Source: Tritrichomonas musculus (lineage: Eukaryota > Parabasalia > Tritrichomonadida > Tritrichomonadidae). Taken from it: a stretch of DNA of 64,000 nt. The position numbers and the translations under genes are program-made. The DNA lies in contig JAPFFF010000004.1 in NCBI GenBank assembly GCA_039105265.1, forward strand, positions 3,596,001-3,660,000, read 5' to 3'. The notes beneath the pieces were generated by a model. It saw nothing but the letters and a program-made list of their open reading frames with translations, searched no databases and was not told the DNA's origin. This document shows, in pieces, positions 41,050-50,223 of the stretch (the stretch's first letter is position 1; the number at the start of each line of letters is the position of its first letter).

Positions 41050-41305
41050 CCGTTCCATCTGCTCTTGTGACTTTAATCTTTTTAATAATTATTGGCCACA
41101 AGATATCAAGGCGCTCATCGAACCATAGAATTAATAGGACTTTATTTTTTTTTGCTTTTTGATGGAATTGGAATATTGGATTCAAAAGATAAGATTTTGG
41201 CCATAGAAAACAATTGATTAAAATTGATTTTCGGTCCACTCCTTTCTCCAGGCCATACAAGAATAAGGACCGAAATCAGGATCTATCTCTCTCTTTGACA
41301 TTGAA
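41050..41305 (-). pseudogene. VLE A group: remnant protein-like DNA
   Basis: The minus strand carries protein-like sequence with a 'WFDERLD' motif near 41110-41130 that echoes the 'AFDERLN' motif at 30.1 kb. A short upstream frame beginning near 41301 contains 'DPDFGPYSCMAWRKEW'. I treat it as a fossil part of the virus-like element at or near its right limit. Confidence 0.4.
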
Positions 41306-41328
41306 AAATAATCTATTCAATTTCTTTT

Positions 41329-41550
41329 TATTCAATTTTTATCTTAAGATTTACTAAAATATTTTAAAAATTTATCTTAGGATGAACTAAGGTATTTTCC
41401 GAATTTACTTTAGGATTCACAATTTTGAATGAAAATTGAAAAAATATTCAGAGGAAAAACGTTTTTAATCTTAATTCAATATTAACCTTAGTTCATCCTA
41501 AGATAAATTTTTAAAATACCTAAGTAAATCCTAATATTAAAAATTGAATA
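41329..41550. mobile_element. 222-bp MITE/foldback with ~65-bp arms
   Basis: The left arm 41329-41394 ('tattcaattttta', 'aaaaatttatcttaggatga', 'actaaggt') is the reverse complement of 41485-41550 with a few mismatches. The arms take up most of the element, so transcripts or single strands would fold into one long hairpin. A third, shorter 'atttactttaggat' copy lies in the loop. No coding capacity. Confidence 0.75.
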
Positions 41551-41675
41551 CATTAAAAGAAAAAAATTCAATACTTAAGTTAATGTATTGTTTATTGATA
41601 AATAATATAATTTAGTATACATTGTAGTTCTTTTTCTTTTATTGTTATCGATAGTTATTTATTTTTTTGTAAACA

Positions 41676-42111
41676 TTAATGTTAGACTTGTTATTTTGAG
41701 AATCGATATCAAAAACGTCACTTTTTTGCATCTGATACTCGATTATCAGTTTAAAAATCTGATATCGAGATTATCGATTATCAAGATATCAGATATGAAA
41801 TGTGATATAAAAATAATTGTAAACTTGATATCAATTACCGAGATCTCGAGATCTCAAGCAGGTTTATCTTTTTTTATAATTGGTATTTGTGATTTTATTA
41901 TATCTAAAAATAAATAATAGAATGTATTGATGTTTATTTTAAGATTAAAATCAAAAAATACATTCTTTTTTATGAAATATTTGAGATTAAAATACGATCA
42001 TATATTTATCAAAAAGTTTAATTGAAAATTCTGATATCAAAAGCTGAGAAACAAAATTCTCGATCTCTGAAATCGATCTCGAGAATCGGAGAATAACAAG
42101 TCTAATTAATG
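41676..42111. mobile_element. 424-bp MITE with 14-bp TIRs and 6-bp target duplication
   Basis: TIR 'ttagacttgttatt' at 41682-41695 and its reverse complement 'aataacaagtctaa' at 42092-42105. 'ttaatg' directly flanks both ends (41676-41681 and 42106-42111). The interior has many 'gatatc'/'atcgat'/'ctcgag' words, forming short palindromes, and no gene. It sits in a protein-like fragment on the minus strand. Confidence 0.75.
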
Positions 42112-42390
42112 TAACTTCTTTTAATTTACCCAAACCGACATTTGTATAATTTGGTTTTAAGAACTTATTATATTTTGTTCGCAATTCTTTGATTAAATAA
42201 TTATCTATTCAAAACATCAAGATCAGTTTGTTCAAATATTTCATAAGGATCCTTCCATAAAGATGAGATATAATTTTTCAATGAATTGTGTACTTCTTCA
42301 AAAAATCCTCTGAAATCTCTTTCTTTTGAGAGCCAGTCAATTACTTTTATTTCTTTGATTTTATCTTTTTGGATTGAAAATAAAAATTAA
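42112..42390 (-). pseudogene. Unidentified gene fragment next to the MITE
   Basis: The minus strand has two protein-like stretches: about 42385-42205 ('VIDWLSKERDFRGFFEEVHN', 'SSLWKDPYEIF') and about 42190-42112 ('NKFLKPNYTNVGLGKLKEV'). They are in different frames and lack a start codon. Composition is like VLE A genes, so it may be another fossil part of that element. The MITE at 41682-42105 interrupts its 3' end. Confidence 0.4.
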
Positions 42391-42844
42391 AAAAATATGC
42401 CTATTATTTTTGTTTTGATATATTTATAAAATAATAATTTATAAATATATTAAATTAATGAAATAAAATAATATTATTTTTAAATCAAAGTATAAATTCA
42501 ATTGTTTCAAACATCCTTTGAGTAATATTAAGGTTTAATTAATGATTTAATAAATTTAATATATATTCAAGTTAAGTTTTAAGATAAAAATTTGATTATT
42601 TTGTTTGCGAAATAGCAATGAGAAATGAATGGTAATCATTATGTGATTAATCATCAAAATCTTTTTGTTTTTAAATATATATTTAATACCCAGAAAATGT
42701 TATATTTGTTGATATGGATATATTGAATTAAGCAATAAAAAAAAAAAATAATAAGTGTTAACCAAATTTGAAAAAAACGTACAAAATTGAAAAGTTTAGT
42801 ACGTTATTTATTAGAATTTCAACCAAAATCTTTATAAAAATCGT
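42391..42844. other. AT-rich upstream region
   Basis: No gene. The last 60 bases before the next start codon contain 'gaaaagtttag' (42789-42799), matching the candidate promoter word seen upstream of other host genes. Confidence 0.35.
42789..42800 (+). promoter_or_regulatory. Candidate promoter motif AAAAGTTTAG
   Basis: Lies about 45 bases before the ATG at 42845. It shares AAAGTTT with the motif at 50181-50195. Inference from recurrence only. Confidence 0.25.
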
Positions 42845-45800
42845 ATGATTCACTCTCAATTTCTCGGGAGTGTTTTCAGAAGTGGTACACCAAAATCATC
42901 AGATGATTCATATATGGAAGATTCTATTGTTGCATCTGGCCTTCTTGGTAAAGATCCCACTGACTTAGTTGTATTAAATAGGCCGCCAAGTGCTCTTCTT
43001 CAAACTCCAAATTCATCAGTATCATCGGCACATGGTAGAGGTAAAAGATTTCCAAGCAGACGCCTCTTTACTCCTGCATCAAATAATCGAGCAAATACTT
43101 CAATGTCAAATTATAACCATAATAATAGTACAATATCAGGAGGAAGGTCGGCAACAGCTTTTGCTGGCTCGCCATCACGACTCTCTTCTCTCAGTAATTC
43201 GAAACGTAAGAAAGAGCAGCAAGAAATTGATCAATTTTTACAAGATTTAACAGAGAGACTCAATACGGCAAAAGACGAATCTGTACGGCCTATTGATCTT
43301 GATTCAGAGAAAAGCCGTCCACACACGACAATAATCGACGAAAGATTATTAAAGACTCGAAAAACCACCGAAGCTCCAAATGTTTATTTTGCTACAATTT
43401 TACCACCGACAACTCCTGCATCAGGAACAACATTTCTTCAAATGAGCGAAGTTCTTGATAAAATGATTGATACTGTTAATCTTGAAAAAAGTGTTGAACC
43501 TCAATCAGCAATTGATAATGATGAATCAGTATCGGGTCATTCTTCGGAATTTGATCAATCTGTTAATCATATTTTTGGGGAAGTTGTTCGGCAATATTTT
43601 ATAGAATGTGGATCTCAAGGTGAATTACTAGATAAATGTCGTGATTGTTTTATGCATGCACAACGTACAATACCGAATATCAAAGATCATTATCGTTCTA
43701 TATTAAATGCTCTCTATGCCAAACGAGAAGCGATTGAAAGAGAGAAACAGAGAATGATTCCCGACATAGCGAATAACAAAGAGCATTCGGAGCATTTATT
43801 AAAAGTTATAGCTGAAATGCGAAACGATCTTGAGCGTCTAATCAATCATCATGATGAACTTGTCAAATCAATTACATCGACGTCCAATGAAAGTTTAAAA
43901 ATGAAAAAGTCGATAGAGCAGCTTGACAAATCCATTGCCTCACAAAACCACGAGCTAGTTCAACTTAATGATCAACTTGCTAATCTCTCAAAGATTGCCT
44001 CACAATACGAAACAGACTCTCTCAATTTTGCAGAAAATCTCAAGCAAGTCAGGGAGCAAGAGAAAGAAGCCAAAAAGCAGATAGAGCAGTCAAACACTCA
44101 ACTTCGAGTTTCTATGCAAAAAGTGACACGAATTGACGCTGAAATATCGTCTCTAAGTTCAGAAATTGAGAAGATACGGACGGTTACCACCAAGACAGAA
44201 AACAGCATCCAAGTTGACCTTATTTCTCGACGGTTATTCCGTCAAAAAAAAGAAGGCGAAGATGAAGAAGTCAGCGCGAGAAAGAAGCCGATAGAAAACG
44301 ACGACGAAACGGAAGAAGAAGAAGCGAAAGAGAAGAAGAAGAAGAAGAAGAAAGAAGAGGAAAACGAAGAGAAAACAATCTACGATAAGGTTAAGAAAGA
44401 GTTCAATGAGTCGGTTGGAAAAAGTGCCACCGATGACCTTCACATCAACACGTACGAAGACTTCTCGAAGATGAAGAAAGTTCTATTCAAAAACGACGAT
44501 AACTTTCACATTGAAACGAACAAAATTGAGAAAGCAGAAAGTGGCGACTTTTTGATAGATGGTGAAAATGCGAACATTGACTATATCAAACTTTTCGCCT
44601 CTAAATTGGCCTCTGATTGTTTAGACGCGGCAATCAAGTCGAAGCCGACAGTCTCACAGTCAACGCAGACGCTCTCGCAGCAAGTTGAAGACTTAGCGGA
44701 GCCGTTCGAAGAGATCGAAGAGATCAAAGGAACATCGAGGCTTCTTTCGTTGATACAAAGTGACTATTCAAACAGAGAAAGTCAATCTTTTGAATGGTTT
44801 ATGTCAACCATGAACATGCTCTACCACGAGAAGGAAGTCCAGAACCAGAAGGACTTTGAGTCTGGCTCAAAATTCATGGACTTCCCTCACTTCATTCGAT
44901 CTTTCGCTGAGAAAAAGTTCGAGCTGCCTTTTTTGAGAGACCAGTTTTTGTGGGACGTCTTCATCACATCACATCACATGAAGAATCAATCAATTGAGTG
45001 CGAGTTGTTCGTCGATTTCCTCGACGAGAACCTCACTGAGGACCAGTTTGCTTTCTTCCTCGTCTGCCGCAAGGATTGCCTCAAAAACGGCTCCTCAGTC
45101 CAGGTTCGAACGAGGGACTCGATGGAGAAATTCAATGAGTTTTATTTAACCGTCGATCAGGTTGAAACCCTCCTTCAAAAGTGGTGGCAAAACCGTTACC
45201 AAAAGAAGTTTTATTTGAGAATTCTCGATTTTTCAGTGCCTCGTCCTGCGATCCACCTTGAAGCAACCAAGCGATACATCGCAACAAGCGACATCTTGCT
45301 GCAGTGCATTCAAGATTACGCAGATGACAATGCTGCACGTCTTGGCGAGCTTCTTCTTGCAACGCGAATAGTGCCGCGTTTGAAGATGCCTGATTTTTGT
45401 AAGTTAGTAAAAAGTTTGATTCCTGACTTATCCTCTGAAAAAGTGGACAGCTTTTACAGAGCAACCGTCTCTAAAGGGGTCGGCAGAAGGGAGGTGTCAA
45501 CCGACCAACTCGTGGACCTCTTCTTGGCTGGCTCAATACTGGTTTCAATCTACTCAAATTCTGAGGATTCATTCAAATTTAACGCTCAAAATAGTGAAGT
45601 GATGGAGACCGTTAAGGAGGAGTTTGCAAGGTATTCGCCGCAGTTCTCAAAAATCTTGGAATTCTTCAAACAACAGACGTCTTTGCAGAACGATAACCTC
45701 ACTCTGAAAACTTTTTATGACGACGCGTTCAGATTCTTCTCAATGCTGAATCAGTCGCTATCGTCAGGTGACGGGAAAAGTTCGTATGTCAACTATTACC

Positions 45801-45943
45801 AGTTCATTTTCGCACTGGATATCTTGTTCAGTGCGCTGAATCTCCTAGAAGTGAAGGATGATGAAATGTCGCTCGTATCGCTCGAATGCAGCGTGCGTGA
45901 AAACTGGCTCGATACTGTGTTTGAGCATAGTCAAAATGTATGA
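42845..45943 (+). CDS. Coiled-coil protein, probably axonemal (TSNAXIP1-like region)
   Basis: 1032 residues from the first ATG. Residues 1-125 are Ser/Asn-rich and probably disordered. Residues ~285-460 form a long coiled coil, followed by a Lys/Glu-rich tract (~473-515). Residues ~655-755 have a pattern of 'LYHEKEVQNQKDF', 'DFPHFIRSFAEKKF', 'RDQFLWDVF', 'FVDFLDENLTEDQFAFFLVC', which resembles the region after the coiled coil in TSNAXIP1-type and related flagellar proteins. That fits a flagellated parabasalid, and I infer an axoneme or basal-body role. The second half (from about 44.2 kb) is notably richer in G+C than the first. No enzymatic motif. Confidence 0.75.
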   Translation: MIHSQFLGSVFRSGTPKSSDDSYMEDSIVASGLLGKDPTDLVVLNRPPSALLQTPNSSVSSAHGRGKRFPSRRLFTPASNNRANTSMSNYNHNNSTISGGRSATAFAGSPSRLSSLSNSKRKKEQQEIDQFLQDLTERLNTAKDESVRPIDLDSEKSRPHTTIIDERLLKTRKTTEAPNVYFATILPPTTPASGTTFLQMSEVLDKMIDTVNLEKSVEPQSAIDNDESVSGHSSEFDQSVNHIFGEVVRQYFIECGSQGELLDKCRDCFMHAQRTIPNIKDHYRSILNALYAKREAIEREKQRMIPDIANNKEHSEHLLKVIAEMRNDLERLINHHDELVKSITSTSNESLKMKKSIEQLDKSIASQNHELVQLNDQLANLSKIASQYETDSLNFAENLKQVREQEKEAKKQIEQSNTQLRVSMQKVTRIDAEISSLSSEIEKIRTVTTKTENSIQVDLISRRLFRQKKEGEDEEVSARKKPIENDDETEEEEAKEKKKKKKKEEENEEKTIYDKVKKEFNESVGKSATDDLHINTYEDFSKMKKVLFKNDDNFHIETNKIEKAESGDFLIDGENANIDYIKLFASKLASDCLDAAIKSKPTVSQSTQTLSQQVEDLAEPFEEIEEIKGTSRLLSLIQSDYSNRESQSFEWFMSTMNMLYHEKEVQNQKDFESGSKFMDFPHFIRSFAEKKFELPFLRDQFLWDVFITSHHMKNQSIECELFVDFLDENLTEDQFAFFLVCRKDCLKNGSSVQVRTRDSMEKFNEFYLTVDQVETLLQKWWQNRYQKKFYLRILDFSVPRPAIHLEATKRYIATSDILLQCIQDYADDNAARLGELLLATRIVPRLKMPDFCKLVKSLIPDLSSEKVDSFYRATVSKGVGRREVSTDQLVDLFLAGSILVSIYSNSEDSFKFNAQNSEVMETVKEEFARYSPQFSKILEFFKQQTSLQNDNLTLKTFYDDAFRFFSMLNQSLSSGDGKSSYVNYYQFIFALDILFSALNLLEVKDDEMSLVSLECSVRENWLDTVFEHSQNV

Positions 45944-46418
45944 TTTATTATTATTGTTTGTATTTTATTTTAAATAAATAAAAAAAAAATATTGTTTTCT
46001 TATTTCTTATTTAATTTATCGGCTAGAAAAGAGACCGTTAAAAGTGGTTGATTTCAATTTTATTGACTAAACCATTGAAATAATAATAATAAAAAAAATT
46101 TGAAAATAAACTAAAATTTGTATAAATCTTTGTAATGTTTAATGTTTTAGTACATGGCTTCTTCTTTTTGAATAGAATTTCACTTTTTTTTTTGTTTCAA
46201 ACAATAAAATAAATATTATGATCTTTATATCATTTTACTGAAATAATCTCTATCTAAAGCATTTTTGCTTGATAGCAGAAATACTTTTTGGTGGATAAAG
46301 TTTTGAATTGATTTAAAGAGTTGTAAAAACAAATCTTTAAAAAAAAAATTCAACAATAATTAGTGTTATTTTGTTTTGAATTGGAAAAAGAGCATTTGAT
46401 ATAAGATGTCCAAAACTG
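45944..46418. other. Convergent intergenic spacer
   Basis: AT-rich spacer between two convergent genes with short A and T runs and no recognised feature. Confidence 0.35.
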
Positions 46419-47135
46419 TTAAGAATTTTCCTTTTTTGGAAAAGTCAATCGATGAAAATTCTCGAGCATTTCCATTTTTTCATAATTTCTCCTTCTTTTT
46501 AATAAATAATCACGAATTATTGCTTGAATGTTAGGACTTTCCAAATAAGGGAGCAATTTTTCCTTATATTTATTAAAACATGAAATATTTTTAATTTTTG
46601 ATCTTTGTTCATCTCGAGTCATCAGAGGCATTACCTGATCAAAAATATTTTTTCTTAAAAAAATTAGTTCTTTTTGAGTTAGATAAGCTCCAGTGATTTT
46701 AAATATAATATCATAAACACTTAAGTTCTGAAATAAGTAAATGTTAATAAAAAGGTTGGGAAAGCTGTAATGGCAATTTATAGCATTTTTAATATCATTT
46801 TTTTTAAAACTATTAAATTGGTGTTCAAATTCATTTTTAATTGGAGTGTTAACATTCATGTTTATTGTTGGTTTGCTGTTGCTATTTTCATTTTGTAAAT
46901 GATCATTTCCATTAATTTGACTTTGATTTGAAAGCATATTTTCACATTTGCAAGAATTACTTAAAAAGGAAGTATCTGGGCTAACTTGGTTTATTATTTC
47001 ATTTTTTTGGTAATCGTGATTCTCAAAAGAATCATATCCAAAAAAAAATGATTGTTTGTTGATTGTCGTATTTGTTGATTGGCTATATGATTTGAAAAAA
47101 TCTTCGTATTCTAAAAAGAATTGTTGTTCGTCCAT
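46419..47135 (-). CDS. Hypothetical protein, 238 aa
   Basis: An intact frame from an ATG, with 'tcattttt' (an initiator-like TCA-Y-T-W word) 9-16 bases upstream and an 'aaaagttttt' motif about 40 bases upstream. The N-terminal ~120 residues are Asn/Ser/Gln-rich and low-complexity. The C-terminal half is basic and helical ('LPYLESPNIQAIIRDYLLKR'). This could be a regulatory or nucleic-acid-binding protein, but no domain was recognised. Confidence 0.55.
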   Translation of the reverse strand: MDEQQFFLEYEDFFKSYSQSTNTTINKQSFFFGYDSFENHDYQKNEIINQVSPDTSFLSNSCKCENMLSNQSQINGNDHLQNENSNSKPTINMNVNTPIKNEFEHQFNSFKKNDIKNAINCHYSFPNLFINIYLFQNLSVYDIIFKITGAYLTQKELIFLRKNIFDQVMPLMTRDEQRSKIKNISCFNKYKEKLLPYLESPNIQAIIRDYLLKRRRNYEKMEMLENFHRLTFPKKENS

Positions 47136-50100
47136 TTTATAAAAATGAAATTATATCAATTTTCGTTTTGTTTTTTAAAAACTTTTATTCTCTTTTGAAA
47201 TCGATTATGGAGAAAATTAAAAGGATTATTCAAAAAATTTCAAAATTCATCAAAAGATTAATTTTATTAAAATTGAAATAAAAAAGAAATAATACCAAGA
47301 TTTTTTATTTATTATATTTTATCACAAAGAAAATATTTGATTTATTTATTCACAACTTTTTGAAAAAAAAGATCAAATTTTTGAATTAAAAATTTGGCAA
47401 TTGATTAAATTGAAAAAAAGATGAATTTAGGTTAAATTATAAATTGAATGACAAATCATTATGTTGAAAAGAGTAATTGAGAAAAACCTAATGCGCTCAA
47501 AAAGATAAGAAAGCATGTGGCTTTCTGTAATGAATACAAGCCAAGCTAAATGATTATTTTTGCGCAATTTGGATTTGCTTTCATAATTATTGTAATATCA
47601 TAAAAAAATGAATTTTTTAATTGATTTATAAAAAATGCTTTTAATAAATGTAAATAATCAAAGATATGGAAGGTATTCAAAATATCTAATGTTTTTTTTT
47701 TTTTTTTTTTTTTTGAGATATTTCATCTAAAAATTATATTATTATAAATAGTATTATAAATATTTATTTCTTTAAGATTGAAATCTAGTTGACAAATAAA
47801 ATATCCATAAGTTTCAACTTCAACTTCAATTATATTATCAAAAAAATAATTATATTGAATTTATAAATATGAATTGATTAATTATAAATGGTAAAAAAGG
47901 ATGAATAAAGCTTGTATATTTTTATTTTTTTTTTTTTTTTATTAAAAAAAATATTTATGCTCATTATTATTTAAAAGATTTTTATCTTATTTTTAAATAA
48001 AAAGTCCTTGAACAATGTTTTTATTTAAAAATTTGATACAATTCACTGTAGTTGCCCACAAAAAAAAAAAAAAAAAGAGAATGAAAACGATCATTTTAAA
48101 AATTATTAAAAATTAGAATTTTACTATAAAACTTTAATTTTTGTTTAAATAAAAAACTTTAAAAGATTTATTATCGGCAAAAACAGATTAAATATATTGA
48201 AATTTTAATATTAAATTAAATAATGATAAATTAGTAAATAGATGAGAAACCTATTTAAAATTGTTTTTTTCAAAGAAAACGAAAACGTTTGAGGATGAAA
48301 ATGATCTTTATCGAATAACGAGTTTAAATGACTTTGCAAAATATTTTTAAAAAAAAAAAAATTGAATTAAATTATATAACTTATGCCATACATGATACAT
48401 TTTACAGAGTGAACAAATTTCATTTGACATAGTATTAGCAAAGTTAAATCTATGATTTCATTGTTTAAATATTACCATTTGATAATTGAATGTTTTCATA
48501 ATGATAAGTAATTATAATTATAATTATAATTTATTATTTGATAAAATAAGAAATCATAAGATTTTTCATTTTTCAAATACTTTTAAGTTGGATCAACTCA
48601 TCCATCGTGATTTGATAATCTTAATTATATATTAACATATTTTATTTATAATTAATATTTTAATTATCTAAAAAATGATTGCTAAATATAAAAAAGTTTT
48701 AACAATGTAAATATTATGGGTTTTCTCCTTGTACAAATTATATAATCTATTAGTTGTTTATTAAAAAGTTTTAATCAAAAAGATCCTCATTGCAAGTTGC
48801 AATTTGTCATATTTTTTTTTTTTTTTTTTTGAGAAATTATTTGGTCGAAAAAAAATTTAAATCATTAAGTTAAGAAAAAAGAGTAATTGTTTGATGTTTA
48901 TCTTTTTCGATAGTTAACTCGAATGGCTTCAATTATATCAACAAATAAGACCTCATTATGTTTTTTTATTTTCTTGATTCAAATTTTATGTTATTTGATT
49001 TTATGATATATCATTAAAAATCATATACAAGTTTTTAAAAGTATTTAGATGTCAATGGCTACTTTTAATCAGCTCTCCTATAAACAAATGGCAATTATTA
49101 AAGATAATTCTCTATTTGATTATTAAAAGCATTTGATCGCAACAATTTTTCTAACTCCTAAACAGCATTCACAATTGATATGAGAAGAGTTTTCATTAAT
49201 AAGTAAATTACATAAAAAGATTTGATTGAGGGTTTTTTCCAAAAATACTCGGATATTGCTGATAAAAAGAAATTAACAAAAGTGATAAAATTAAATATTG
49301 TCGTGTAATACATATTATTTTATATAATATTTTATTAGTAAATTGATAAATAAATAATTTTGTGTTCAATTAAGATGTTTATGAAAAAAAAGCTTTAATT
49401 TAAATTAATGGTTTTTTGGTTTGAAGTAATGAAAAAAGAAATTTGATATTTGGAATGAAAACTTGAAAATTTTGAATTTTTTCCATTTTGCCCGCCAAAT
49501 TTTTTTTTATTCTTGGGAATCAAATTACTCAAAAGCTGATGATTTTTAGGTGAACTTAATTGTATCTGTTAAAGATTTTCTTATTTGATTAATAGATTAG
49601 CTATTTAAACTTTTTATACTATTGGGAAAAAATGAAAAGTCATTTTAAAAAATCAATATAAACTTATTTTTTTTGTTTATCGTTTTTCATATAATTATAA
49701 TTTATAATATCCTATTAAATAAAAATTTATATATAATTATTTTAATTATAAAGTTACTTAATATTAAAATAAAAGTTTTATTTATAATAAAATTAATTTT
49801 TTATTAAATATTAATTGAGATATATATAAAATTAATCCTATCGGACGAGAAAATTTCATAATTGAGTTATATGGTTTTATTTTTTTAAAAAAAATATAAT
49901 TATCTTTATTTTTTAAATATAAATTGTGTTAATTTTAATATTTATTTAATCAATATATCAATTATTTAAGTGTATTTATTGTGAGAAATGGAAATATTCG
50001 AATTTTACAGTTGTTTTGTTATATTTAATCCGCTAGTGGTTAAATAAATAGAAAAATATTTAATTTTTGAATTATTGTTATTGTTTTAGAAATTTTATTA

Positions 50101-50223
50101 TCATTCTATCAAAACTAAATTATTTTTTGAAACATATTTGAAAAAGAAATTTATAATCTCACAAAAATTTAAAAATCTTGACAAAAAGTTTAAAATCTTT
50201 TGATTTTTGAATTGTACTAAATA
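47136..50223. other. 3.1-kb gene-free AT-rich stretch
   Basis: No gene, RNA or transposon relic is supported. It contains several long homopolymers: T at 47691-47714 and 47929-47940, A at 48060-48076, and T at 48813-48830. It lies between divergent genes, so both promoters are here. Possible origin or long promoter region; nothing in the sequence decides. Confidence 0.4.
50181..50195 (+). promoter_or_regulatory. Candidate promoter motif ACAAAAAGTTTAAAA
   Basis: The clearest copy of the AAAGTTT word, 29 bases before the kinase start codon at 50224. Similar words precede most other host genes in the window at comparable distances. Function is inferred. Confidence 0.35.

Larger units (their letters stand above)
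27414..41305. mobile_element. VLE A: old virus-like element with D5-type helicase, interrupted by transposons
   Basis: A run of minus-strand genes (27455-32775) plus a further group at 40007-41305 form one interrupted virus-like element, or two neighbouring ones of the same type. Parts: a coiled-coil/fibre-like region, a protein with one membrane segment and heptads, two small beta-rich proteins, a membrane-anchored protein with Trp-rich repeats, a D5-type (DUF5906-like) SF3 helicase piece, a basic zipper-like protein and an unrecognised 266-residue protein. No Polinton polymerase, integrase or packaging ATPase was seen. It looks broken, with perhaps four to six breaks, and later insertions at 33523-36654 and 36677-37024. 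It is therefore old, and older than the nearly identical arms of the foldback element inside it. Both outer limits are estimates. Confidence 0.55.

Noticed and set aside
47136-50223. Possible centromere or replication origin in the 3-kb AT-rich stretch
   Set aside because: AT content and homopolymers alone do not distinguish this from ordinary parabasalid intergenic DNA.
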